Positions 7,586-14,202 of a DNA stretch of 14,202 nt are shown in pieces. How positions within the stretch are numbered: position 1 is the stretch's first letter; each line of letters begins with the position of its first letter. This DNA comes from Candidatus Krumholzibacteriota bacterium (lineage in GTDB: Bacteria; Krumholzibacteriota; Krumholzibacteriia; Krumholzibacteriales; Krumholzibacteriaceae), in contig DAOVNN010000030.1 in assembly GCA_030630165.1 (NCBI GenBank), positions 1-14,202 on the forward strand, read 5' to 3'. A program made the translations under genes and the position numbers. The notes under the pieces were generated by a model. It was not told the DNA's origin and made no database searches. It was given only the letters and a program-made list of their open reading frames with translations.

Positions 7586-7614
7586 ATCATATCACATCGG
7601 CAGTTGTATTTCAA
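7586..7614 (-). promoter_or_regulatory. Sigma-70-type promoter for the secreted peptidase gene
   Basis: On the - strand, TTGAAA (7614-7609) and TATGAT (7591-7586) are separated by exactly 17 bp, close to the housekeeping consensus. The predicted start is about 7579, giving a long leader before TTG 7444. The element lies in the 211-bp gap after the hybrid kinase gene, which shows no clear terminator, so read-through from upstream is also possible. Confidence 0.6.
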
Positions 7615-7655
7615 GGAAGGAACGGTGAGGCAGGTGGCTTGATGTTACTCAGCGG

Positions 7656-9716
7656 CTATGTGTCCAGCACCGCGCGCACTTTCCGCGCGAGTGTGCCCGG
7701 CGCGTATGGTTTCTGGATGAAATGGGCCTTTTCCTCGATGATCTCCCTGTTGAGGGCATGGCTGTTCGTATATCCCGAGCAGAATATTACCTTCAGGCCG
7801 GGAACGATCTCTTTCAGTTCATCAGCCAGTTCCATGCCTCCCATGACGGGCATGACGACATCGGTGAGCAGCAGGTCGATTTTCTTCCCCGATTGCGCGA
7901 TCTCCATGGCCTGCCGGCCGTCCGACGCTTTCACGATATTATACCCGTAGTGTTTCAGTGATTTGCAGGCCATCTCGCAGACATCCGCGTCATCCTCAAC
8001 GACGAGGACCGTCTCGTCGCCGCGGCGTATCTCCGTCTGGTCCTTTCCCGGCAGTTCAGATAATTCCGCATCGACCTCACAGGGCCAGAGGATCTTGAAA
8101 GTCGTTCCCAGGCCCGGTTCGCTGTAGGCCGATATGAATCCGTTGTTCTGTTTCACGATGCCGTAGACCATGGAGAGGCCCAGTCCTGTCCCTTTTCCGT
8201 GCTCCTTCGTGGTAAAAAACGGTTCGAACACCTTTTCCCTGGTTTTGGCATCCATGCCGATGCCGTTGTCGCTGACGGCGACTAGGATATGATGCCCGAT
8301 ATTGCTGTCAGCGTGTCTCGATACATAATCGTTATCGAGATAAAGCCCGGAAGTCTCGACGGTGATCTTCTTCTCGGCGATTGGAGAGACCGTCAGGTCA
8401 AGTGCATCCTTCGCGTTGATTATCAGGTTCATGAAGATCTGCTCGAGCTGTCCAGGGTCCGCCTTGATCGGGTAGATGCCGTCTTCCAGATCCAGGGTGA
8501 TGGCTATGTCTTCACCGATGAGGCGTCTGATCAGCATGTTCATGTTCGTGATCAGTGCGTTGAGATCGACGACCTGCGGTTCGATGGTCTGCCTGCGGCT
8601 GAACATCAGGAGCTGCCGCGTCAGGACCGCCGCGTTCTGCGCGGCCTTCGAGATCTGAACGAGATCGGAATGGACGGATTCATCCCTGTTCATATTCATC
8701 AGGGCGAGCTCCGTATGCCCGTTTATTACGGAAAGGAAGTTGTTGAAATCATGAGCGATCCCTCCGGCAAGCTCCCCGATACCCTCGAGTTTCTGGGCCT
8801 GGAGCAGCTGCTCCCTCAGCGATTTCTGTTCGGTGATATCTTCCTTGAAGGCGATGAAATGCGTGATGATCCCGTTCTCGTTCTTGACCGGGCCGATTGT
8901 GGCGTGCTCCCAGTATTGCTTTCCGTCTTTTCGGATATTGAGAAACTCGCCGCGCCATATCCGGCCATCCATGATCGTTTCCCACAGATCCCCGTACTCT
9001 TTGTCCGTTGTCGTTCCCGATTTAAGGATCCTCGGATTGCTGCCGATTACCTCGTTCGCTGTATAACCGGTCTGCTCTCTGTAGCCGGGATTGACATACT
9101 CGATCGTCCCGTCGATATCAGTCATCATGATCGCGACAGGGCTCTGCTCGATGGCGATCGACAGCTTGTTTAGCTCTTCCGACTGCAGCCGGAGGGCAAC
9201 GGCTGCTGAGTGCCGCTTGAGGGCAAGCCACAGTATAAATCCCATCGCAAGCGTCGACAGCACTACGATGAGGCCCAGTGTCTTTATATCATTCAGTATC
9301 GCCCGGTCGACGGAAGAAAGAGTCGAAGTCAGCTCGAGCTCGACATGATTGTCATAGGAGTACGGTACCTTTACACCTGTTTTATGGATCCGGTCGGGCA
9401 TGGAATCCTGCATGATATGAATCAGCACGAATCCATTGGCCACCGTGACCTTCAGTTCGGCGATCCTGTCGCTGTGAAATCCCGCCCATGTCCGGGCGAA
9501 GGGTTCGATGTCTTCATAATTGTTCGCCTGAAGCATGGAATGAATGCGATCCGATATGAAGACCAGGTCGCTTCTTGCTCGGATCTCTTCTTCCTCAAGC
9601 AGGGCCTGTTTTTTACTCGTCACGACCACGATCGATATCGCGATCAGAACGCATACGACAACGATCAGGCCGAGCCAGTACCTGGGTTCCTGTTTATTTG
9701 GTTTTTTCTGCTTCAT
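7656..9716 (-). CDS. Membrane hybrid histidine kinase (PAS-HisKA-HATPase-receiver)
   Basis: 686 aa. Membrane helices at about 14-33 and 146-166 flank a small periplasmic region (34-145) with no recognised sensor fold. Then come a PAS domain with PAC-like end (about 185-297, ending EDITEQK), HisKA with H322 in a GGIAHDFNNFLSVI box, HATPase with N434 (LIINAKDA), DNGIGM at 483-488, FFTTKEHGKGTGLGL to 514, and a receiver domain (about 568-684) with D575/D576, phosphoacceptor D619 and K669. All catalytic residues are present. The start is ATG 9716, 13 nt after the stop of the PhnD-like gene, with only a weak ribosome site, so the two genes are probably co-transcribed and coupled. The periplasmic binding protein next door likely presents a ligand to the small periplasmic domain. 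There is no output regulator adjacent; phosphate must go to a regulator encoded elsewhere. HDFNN-type kinases often act this way. Signal and target unknown. Confidence 0.95.
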   Translation of the reverse strand: MKQKKPNKQEPRYWLGLIVVVCVLIAISIVVVTSKKQALLEEEEIRARSDLVFISDRIHSMLQANNYEDIEPFARTWAGFHSDRIAELKVTVANGFVLIHIMQDSMPDRIHKTGVKVPYSYDNHVELELTSTLSSVDRAILNDIKTLGLIVVLSTLAMGFILWLALKRHSAAVALRLQSEELNKLSIAIEQSPVAIMMTDIDGTIEYVNPGYREQTGYTANEVIGSNPRILKSGTTTDKEYGDLWETIMDGRIWRGEFLNIRKDGKQYWEHATIGPVKNENGIITHFIAFKEDITEQKSLREQLLQAQKLEGIGELAGGIAHDFNNFLSVINGHTELALMNMNRDESVHSDLVQISKAAQNAAVLTRQLLMFSRRQTIEPQVVDLNALITNMNMLIRRLIGEDIAITLDLEDGIYPIKADPGQLEQIFMNLIINAKDALDLTVSPIAEKKITVETSGLYLDNDYVSRHADSNIGHHILVAVSDNGIGMDAKTREKVFEPFFTTKEHGKGTGLGLSMVYGIVKQNNGFISAYSEPGLGTTFKILWPCEVDAELSELPGKDQTEIRRGDETVLVVEDDADVCEMACKSLKHYGYNIVKASDGRQAMEIAQSGKKIDLLLTDVVMPVMGGMELADELKEIVPGLKVIFCSGYTNSHALNREIIEEKAHFIQKPYAPGTLARKVRAVLDT

Positions 9717-9729
9717 CCGGATTCCCGGC

Positions 9730-10599
9730 TTATTCGAGAGACCTCAATATTTCTCGAAGCACGTCGTAATCGCCGTCCTTCGCCGGCACCATCCCGGTCA
9801 TGTCTTTCTTGATGCTGTTCATGATACTTCTGCCCGCTTCGCTTCCGCTCAGGCCGAACATGGCCTTCCTCAATCCAGAGATGATCTCCGGGGGCAGATC
9901 CTTCCTGGCGATAAAGAGATGCTCGGGTATTTTCGGAGTCGATGCGAGTTCCCTCAGGCCCCTGTCCCGGTAGAGAAAAAAGACTTCTTCCTTTACAGCG
10001 CCGGCTTCAAAATCGCCGGTCAGCACTCCCAGCGCTACATTGATATGAGTGCCGAGAAACCTCGAGTGCCTCAGAATATCATCCTTGTCGATATCCCGGG
10101 TGAGTATGTGCATCGGCACGAGGTAACCCATGGTCGAATTAGGGTCGACGAAGGCTATTTCCTTCCCGCGAAGCTCGGCAATCTCTGTCAAGGGACTGTC
10201 GTCACGGACAATGATCCTGCCGGCGAAGTCGGGGGTGCCGCCTGTTTCGATTACAGCGAGCAGCGGATGCTCCCCGTACCTCTCGACGACGGCAACGTAG
10301 ACGGCCGGTCCCACGTATGCCAGATCGACGGTCCCGTTACCGATATTGATCGCGTGTTCCCTGTAATCCGTCCCTATACGGACATGGACCGGGTGGCCGA
10401 TCTCACGGCCGAGATAATCGGCGAGCGGTGTAAACCTTTCGATCAGCTCGTCGTACGGCAGGTATGGGTGGACGGCGAGGATAAGCGAGTCCCCGTGGTC
10501 TGAACTCACGGTTGCCGGCAGCACAGCCAGCAGAATCACGATCAACGCCACAGGGATAACATGACGACGTATCCGAGCCGGCAGCATTCTGGAAAACAT
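9730..10599 (-). CDS. PhnD-like periplasmic substrate-binding protein
   Basis: 289 aa, near the family length of about 300. An N-terminal signal (basic start, hydrophobic about 13-30, SS before DHGD) targets it to the periplasm. The PhnD/phosphonate-binding fold is shown by an LAVHPYLPYDELIERFTPLADYL start, GNGTVDLAYVGPAVYV near 89-104, the hinge-loop motif DPNSTMGYLVP (the family usually has STSG) and LGVLTGDFEAGAV. No ABC permease or ATPase is adjacent; instead the next gene is a hybrid histidine kinase, so it is more likely a sensory accessory protein than a transport component. The ligand cannot be assigned: the family binds phosphonate, phosphite, phosphate and other small solutes. The start is ATG 10599 with a poor ribosome site; ATG 10587 is an alternative. 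No clear promoter was found upstream on this strand. Confidence 0.9.
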   Translation of the reverse strand: MFSRMLPARIRRHVIPVALIVILLAVLPATVSSDHGDSLILAVHPYLPYDELIERFTPLADYLGREIGHPVHVRIGTDYREHAINIGNGTVDLAYVGPAVYVAVVERYGEHPLLAVIETGGTPDFAGRIIVRDDSPLTEIAELRGKEIAFVDPNSTMGYLVPMHILTRDIDKDDILRHSRFLGTHINVALGVLTGDFEAGAVKEEVFFLYRDRGLRELASTPKIPEHLFIARKDLPPEIISGLRKAMFGLSGSEAGRSIMNSIKKDMTGMVPAKDGDYDVLREILRSLE

Positions 10600-10601
10600 G
10601 A

Positions 10602-10845
10602 TTATGCTCTTTTTGAAGAATCCCCGGGGGCTTCTTGACCCCTGTCTGCGATGTTAATCCCTGTGCAGCCCGAAAACAAGCGATATATCACCGCCCTGCA
10701 ATCGATGGTGTAGTCGAAGAGGACGTCTGCGAAAGGGCTGTGATTGGAACAGGGCAATACGCTTTTCCTTAAGGTGACGTATGTGTTCTAGTACACGGCT
10801 GATTATCTCGCCAAAGTGCTCCTGATTGGTCCGCAAATTGCCCAT
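10602..10845 (-). pseudogene. Possible small or frameshifted gene upstream of the PhnD-like gene
   Basis: The 330-bp gap 10600-10929 contains an ORF from ATG 10845 to a stop at 10654 (63 aa) whose first half looks protein-like (EHFGEIISRVLEHIRHLKEKRIALFQ region) but whose end is arginine-rich and unconvincing. From about 10757 the +1 frame is open and reads plausibly (FADVLFDYTIDC, then AVIYRLFSGCTGINIADRG), with a stop TAA at 10604-10602, only 2 nt before the PhnD-like ATG. A single frameshift near 10750 would join them into a protein of about 80 aa in operon with phnD-like. No ribosome site is visible at ATG 10845 and I recognise no family. It may be spurious. Confidence 0.25.
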
Positions 10846-10854
10846 ACGTATAAT
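10826..10854 (+). promoter_or_regulatory. Promoter of the AbiEi-like operon, with overlapping sigma-70 and sigma-54 elements
   Basis: TTGGTC (10826-10831), 17 bp, TATAAT (10849-10854) forms a good sigma-70 promoter with a start near 10861. Overlapping it, TGGTCCGCAAATTGCC (10827-10842) has GG-N10-GC spacing and shares 13 of 16 bases with the strong -24/-12 promoter at 5011. No GYGYA-N5-TRCGC enhancer palindrome was found at 10650-10800, so sigma-70 is the more likely user. Confidence 0.6.
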
Positions 10855-10860
10855 TTAGTC

Positions 10861-10908
10861 GCAACTTATAAATTAACTTGCAATTTTATTGTTCATGTTG
10901 CAACTTAA
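10861..10908 (+). repeat. Operator-like repeats at the AbiEi-like promoter
   Basis: Three copies of a TTGCAACTTAA-like element start at the predicted transcription start: GCAACTTA at 10861-10868 (forward), TTAACTTGCAA at 10873-10883 (reverse, 10 of 11 matching) and TTGCAACTTAA at 10898-10908 (forward). The stretch is AT-rich, unlike its surroundings. AbiEi antitoxins are known to repress their own promoter through inverted repeats, so autoregulation by the adjacent gene product is the natural reading. Confidence 0.55.
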
Positions 10909-10929
10909 TCATGCATGTGAGGGAGGGAG

Positions 10930-11973
10930 ATGAGAGCAAACAACAGGAAAAGGCGCTTCGAAAGGATTCATGATGACGTGGGAATCATCAGGATTCCCCG
11001 TTTGAAGGCCGTCAGGAGCCTGCGCAGTGGTCTCATCGAATCGGCACAGTTGCTGGCCGAAGGTATTGTCAGAGAGGTGCTGCTTGTTCTCGATGAACCT
11101 GAAATGACGGAATCCCGGATCTTAGTCGAATGGGAGAGGACAAGAGGGATATTTCTTCCCGAGATCGTCCATGGGCTGAATATCGTCATGTACAGGGAAG
11201 GGGACAGTCACGGCCTGGTAAGGAACCTTACTTCAGATGTTCAGTCGCGGTTGAATAAGATTCTCGGCCGGGAAAGAACCGCAGGTGGCGTCCGACTGCC
11301 CGCTCCTGAGTTGTACTACGAGATATTGAAGGTCATGGTTCATCAATGGTTCAAGGGGCAGGGTCCGATGACATCCAAGTGGATTGCGGAGTTCGCTGTC
11401 GGCTGCAGTTACCCGACGGTGGCGGATGCGCTCGATCGTCTCGGTCCCTGGCTCACGAGACATTCCGACAGGAAAGTGGAGCTGAGCCGGTTTCCCCGCG
11501 AGGAATGGGCAAAATTGCTCGCCGTATCGGACCGGGTAAGGTCGACCATGAGATATGTGAACAGATCGGGCCTTCAGGCAAGATCCCCCGGATCTCTGAT
11601 GATGCGTTTACCTAAAACGATGAGAACGGATATCGCTGTCGGGGGTGTAACGGGAGCGAAGCATTATTTCTCCAACCTGAATATCACAGGTGATCCCAGG
11701 CTCGATATATCGATTCATTGCCCGGGAAGAGAAGTAGATCTGAGCTTTGTGGAAAAACTCGATCCGGCACTGGTAAAGACCGGCAGTTTGCATGAACCGG
11801 CACATCTCGCAATTCACATGATCCGTCGAAAGAAAGCTTTCTTCGAGCAGCTTGATCCAGCCGGCGTTCAACCGGCGGACCCTGTCGAGTGTCTCCTGGA
11901 CCTTCACGAAGTCCGCCTGGAGGCACAGGCGAAGGAATTTCTGGAAGTACGCATCCGGCAGGGAGAACTTTGA
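10930..11973 (+). CDS. AbiEi-like winged-helix regulator/antitoxin (type IV toxin-antitoxin)
   Basis: 347 aa. Residues 1-115 have no recognised domain. Residues about 124-190 form a likely winged helix (LYYEILKVMVHQWF, then SYPTVADALDRLGPWL as recognition region). The C-terminal part, about 205-340, has the GL.ARSPGSL, DIAVGGVTGAKHYF, PRLDISIHC and DPVECLLDLHEVRLEAQAKEFL segments that resemble AbiEi-type antitoxins. The start ATG 10930 is preceded closely by GGGAGGGAG. The stop overlaps the partner closely (next ATG after 1 nt), the usual layout of antitoxin then toxin. It would neutralise or repress the nucleotidyltransferase partner and likely binds the repeats at 10861-10908. The winged helix and pairing are well supported; family assignment is from remembered patterns, not a search. 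Confidence 0.72.
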   Translation: MRANNRKRRFERIHDDVGIIRIPRLKAVRSLRSGLIESAQLLAEGIVREVLLVLDEPEMTESRILVEWERTRGIFLPEIVHGLNIVMYREGDSHGLVRNLTSDVQSRLNKILGRERTAGGVRLPAPELYYEILKVMVHQWFKGQGPMTSKWIAEFAVGCSYPTVADALDRLGPWLTRHSDRKVELSRFPREEWAKLLAVSDRVRSTMRYVNRSGLQARSPGSLMMRLPKTMRTDIAVGGVTGAKHYFSNLNITGDPRLDISIHCPGREVDLSFVEKLDPALVKTGSLHEPAHLAIHMIRRKKAFFEQLDPAGVQPADPVECLLDLHEVRLEAQAKEFLEVRIRQGEL

Positions 11974-11974
11974 T

Positions 11975-12871
11975 ATGGAAGTCGTATCTCCCGGGATGAT
12001 CTTCGAGCAGGTCGCTCGTTCTGTTCCTGATGAATATCGAGGAAATATCGTTATCATTGGCAGCCTGGCCGCCGGATATCACTTCTTCGGTAGTGGTAAA
12101 GAAATGCAGATTCGCACCAAGGATATCGACTGTGTCTTATCACCCCAAGTAGAGGCCGTCGATGCCGGCAGGGCCATCGCGCAGAAGCTGCTTGATATCG
12201 GATGGACCCACCGGACCGAAGGCGACCATGGCGAACCCGGAAACTCCTCTACCCCGGATCACGAGCTTATCGCCGTAAGGCTCTATCCTCCGGACACGAG
12301 GGACTGGTTCATCGAGTTTCTAACGGCGCCGGATCCGCACGAGGATGGCCGGACTGAATGGGTACGGCTGGAGCTCTCGACAGGAGATTACGGTCTGTGC
12401 AGTTTCCAGTTCCTGTCGCTCGCGGTGTTCCGATCGATAACAACCGAATCTGGCCTCAGGTATGCCCGGCCCTCGATGATGGCACTGGCCAATATGCTCG
12501 AGCATCCGGATATCGGTGCCGGCGAGATGAGCTCTTTATTCGAGGGCAGAGCCATAAAGCGCAGCAACAAGGATCTCGGGCGTGTCCTGGCGATAGCATT
12601 TCTAGGCGGCGACGAAGAAGTAGAGAAATGGTCGGCTGAATGGGAGGAGGCACTGCGGTCGTGCTTTCCCGGTCACTTGACTGATCTGGCGGCCCGTGCA
12701 GGGGCTGGGATCGCAGCACTTCTGGAGAGTGATGAGGGCCTCGAGCAGGCGATGCATACATGCAATACGGGGCTGCTGGCATCGAGACCGGTTACCACAG
12801 ACGATCTGAGAATAATCGGCAGGCGGCTGCAGCAGGATGCAATCGAACCCCTGCTTGAAAGAATAAGATAA
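11975..12871 (+). CDS. Nucleotidyltransferase-fold protein, AbiEii-type toxin candidate
   Basis: 298 aa from ATG 11975. The frame is open upstream to 11852, but the ATG at 11975 follows the antitoxin stop by 1 nt and has AGGGAGA 8 nt before it. The nucleotidyltransferase motif is clear: IIGSLAAGYHFF with G29-S30, then TKDIDCVL with metal-binding D50 and D52; WFIEFLTAP at about 110-118 may give the third acid. The C-terminal helical half has no recognised domain. AbiEii/MenT-type toxins use this fold to transfer nucleotides, with tRNA known as a target for MenT3. Here the substrate is unknown, and the protein could instead be a housekeeping-like nucleotidyltransferase with a regulatory partner. 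The two-gene layout favours a toxin-antitoxin or phage-defence role. Confidence 0.72.
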   Translation: MEVVSPGMIFEQVARSVPDEYRGNIVIIGSLAAGYHFFGSGKEMQIRTKDIDCVLSPQVEAVDAGRAIAQKLLDIGWTHRTEGDHGEPGNSSTPDHELIAVRLYPPDTRDWFIEFLTAPDPHEDGRTEWVRLELSTGDYGLCSFQFLSLAVFRSITTESGLRYARPSMMALANMLEHPDIGAGEMSSLFEGRAIKRSNKDLGRVLAIAFLGGDEEVEKWSAEWEEALRSCFPGHLTDLAARAGAGIAALLESDEGLEQAMHTCNTGLLASRPVTTDDLRIIGRRLQQDAIEPLLERIR

Positions 12872-12886
12872 TAAAGATGCGAAGGT

Positions 12887-14047
12887 ATGAAAAGATCACC
12901 TGAAAGCAGATTCAGCAAGGTGCTGACGATATCGCTGGCGCACCTCGTGCATGATGTGCCCACGTCCTTTCTCGCGCCGATCCTGCCCCTTCTGATGGAC
13001 AAGTTCGGTTTGAGTCTGATGATGGCCGGTATGCTCGACGTGTACAGAAGGATCCCGTCCCTGGCGAATCCCTTTCTCGGCCTGCTGGCCGACAGGATCT
13101 GCATACGCTGGTTCATCATCCTCATGCCGGGGATAACGGCAACGCTGATGAGCCTGCTCGGTGTCGCTCCGAGCTACGCGTTCCTTACCATCCTGCTGCT
13201 GCTGTCGGGAGTCAGCTCCGCCCTCTACCACGTGACGGCCCCCGTTATGATGAAGCATGTCTCGACTGGGCGGATCGGCAGGGGGATGAGTTTCTACATG
13301 CTCGGCGGAGAGCTTGCCCGCACCCTCGGGCCTCTGATCATACTCGGCGCGATTTCGCTCTGGGGAATGGAGGGGACGTATCGCCTCGTGCCTTTCGGGC
13401 TGATCGCCTCCGGTTTTTTCTACTACATGCTGCGGGACGTTTCCATAGAGAGGGAGCTTGTAGAGAAGACGGACGATGGAGCGGGAAAGGTCCTCGTCGA
13501 CCTGATACCGTTCTTTGTCTCCGTAACGGGGATATTCCTCTGCCGGGCGGCGATGAAATCCGCACTGACGATCTATCTGCCGACGTATCTGACCGCAAAG
13601 GGCGCTTCCCTGTGGATGGCGGGGATCTCGCTGTCGATACTCCAGTTCTCGGGCGCCGCGGGGACGGTTCTGGCGGGGACCATCTCGGACAGGATCGGAA
13701 GAAAGAAAACGCTTCTCATTATCTCGGCGGCGAATCCATTCCTCATGTACCTCTTTGTCGGGCTCGACGGGAAGTTCACCATCCCGATCCTGATCGTCAC
13801 GGGATTCTTCCTTTTTGCCAGCGGGCCGGTACTTCTCGCGCTCGTCCACGATATCGATTCGAAGCGGATGTCATTTATCAATGGAATATACATGACCATT
13901 AATTTCGTCCTCGGCTCACTTATGGTCCTGGCGGTGGGATTCGCAGCGGACAGGATCGGTCTCGACCTTACCTATAAAATATCCGCCTTTATCGCACTCG
14001 GCTCGGTTCCCTTCGTGCTTTTCATGCGGCCCGTTTCGAAAAAGTAG
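12887..14047 (+). CDS. MFS transporter, fosmidomycin-resistance (Fsr)-like
   Basis: 386 aa with about 12 hydrophobic helices, in two halves separated by a charged loop near residue 190-205. The N-terminus (LAHLVHDVPTSFLAPILPLLMDKFGLS) matches the Fsr-type opening, and the loop 2-3 motif GLLADR and its counterpart in the second half (GTISDRIGRKK) are classic MFS signatures. It should be a proton-coupled exporter in the inner membrane; its substrate is unknown. The start ATG 12887 lies 15 nt after the nucleotidyltransferase stop, with GAAGG close upstream, so it appears to be the third gene of the same operon. Confidence 0.9.
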   Translation: MKRSPESRFSKVLTISLAHLVHDVPTSFLAPILPLLMDKFGLSLMMAGMLDVYRRIPSLANPFLGLLADRICIRWFIILMPGITATLMSLLGVAPSYAFLTILLLLSGVSSALYHVTAPVMMKHVSTGRIGRGMSFYMLGGELARTLGPLIILGAISLWGMEGTYRLVPFGLIASGFFYYMLRDVSIERELVEKTDDGAGKVLVDLIPFFVSVTGIFLCRAAMKSALTIYLPTYLTAKGASLWMAGISLSILQFSGAAGTVLAGTISDRIGRKKTLLIISAANPFLMYLFVGLDGKFTIPILIVTGFFLFASGPVLLALVHDIDSKRMSFINGIYMTINFVLGSLMVLAVGFAADRIGLDLTYKISAFIALGSVPFVLFMRPVSKK

Positions 14048-14060
14048 CCAGTTCCCGGGC

Positions 14061-14107
14061 AAAGAAAAACCCGGCCGCAGAGTCTCGGATCTCTCCAGGG
14101 CCGGGTT
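14061..14107 (-). terminator. Intrinsic terminator of the right-edge sorting-domain gene
   Basis: On the - strand a 9-bp stem AACCCGGCC/GGCCGGGTT (14107-14099 with 14076-14068) encloses a 22-nt loop with an inner AGAG/CTCT pairing and runs into TTTTTCTTT. It lies 30 bp past the stop at 14137. On the + strand there is no T tract, so it terminates the MFS gene poorly if at all. Confidence 0.85.
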
Positions 14108-14136
14108 AAATACTATATGCTCAAAAGAGACACATT

Positions 14137-14202
14137 CTATCTGAGCAGGATCATTTTCCTGGTCTCTTTAAACTCTCCCGCATTCAGCTTGTAGAAGTAG
14201 AC
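14137..14202 (-). CDS. C-terminal end of a secreted protein with FlgD-Ig-like sorting domain (partial)
   Basis: Reading leftward from the window edge gives VYFYKLNAGEFKETRKMILLR then TAG (14139-14137). This is the last strand of the same sorting domain that ends the protein at 5198-7444 (both finish KMILLR). The rest of the gene lies outside the window, so its function is unknown. A good terminator follows. Confidence 0.85.
   Translation of the reverse strand, partial: VYFYKLNAGEFKETRKMILLR

Noticed and set aside
8289..9173. 294-aa + strand ORF
   Set aside because: It lies wholly antisense to the hybrid kinase, has no family resemblance, and arises from the complementary codons of a GC-rich gene.
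9544..10503. 319-aa + strand ORF
   Set aside because: Antisense to the PhnD-like gene and the start of the kinase gene; both of those have clear motifs.
10729..10743. GCGAA-AGGGC-TGTGA as a further activator site before the AbiEi-like gene
   Set aside because: The right half matches only 2 of 5 bases of the TRCGC half-site.
11852..11974. Upstream extension of the nucleotidyltransferase gene
   Set aside because: It overlaps the antitoxin gene by 122 nt; ATG 11975 has a good ribosome site and operon-type spacing, and the extension reads as a shadow.
12896..13849. 317-aa - strand ORF, rich in Arg, Gln, Glu and His
   Set aside because: Antisense shadow of the MFS transporter; the composition is typical of the complement of hydrophobic codons.

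Overview
The window most resembles an uncultured bacterium of the FCB-like candidate phyla (Krumholzibacteriota/Eisenbacteria type). The reasons are moderately GC-rich genes, heavy AGG/AGA/ATA codon use, and two secreted proteins ending in the FlgD-Ig-like sorting domain (a YPNPFNPTTTI motif, and C-termini ending KMILLR) typical of that group. The phylum is an inference; no rRNA or tRNA gene is present.

Left third (1-5170, + strand) is a signalling module. It starts with a large membrane histidine kinase, cut by the window edge, that carries extracytoplasmic FG-GAP/beta-propeller repeats. An intact NtrC-type sigma-54 response regulator follows. The noncoding DNA after the regulator holds three palindromic sites of one design, then a near-perfect -24/-12 promoter, then about 130 bp that fold into hairpins and end in an intrinsic terminator, with no convincing ORF. 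I read this as an sRNA gene controlled by the neighbouring regulator. A related palindrome and a second, weaker -24/-12 element lie upstream of the regulator gene, which suggests autoregulation.

Middle (5198-10604, - strand): first a secreted protein with a papain/C39-like cysteine peptidase core, a sorting domain, a TTG start and its own sigma-70-like promoter. Upstream of it is a two-gene operon of a PhnD-like periplasmic binding protein and a membrane hybrid histidine kinase (PAS, HisKA, HATPase, receiver), probably a solute-sensing pair. The 330-bp divergent intergenic region (10600-10929) holds a possible broken small gene on the - strand plus a promoter and operator-like repeats for the + strand.

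Right third (10930-14047, + strand): an AbiEi-like winged-helix antitoxin/regulator, a nucleotidyltransferase-like AbiEii-type partner starting 1 nt after its stop, and 15 nt later a 12-helix MFS transporter of the fosmidomycin-resistance type. Together they look like one operon. At the right edge, on the - strand, are a terminator and the last 21 codons of another sorting-domain protein.

No CRISPR array, insertion sequence or tRNA gene was seen. The most novel part is the predicted enhancer-binding protein / sigma-54 / small RNA circuit at 3297-5168.
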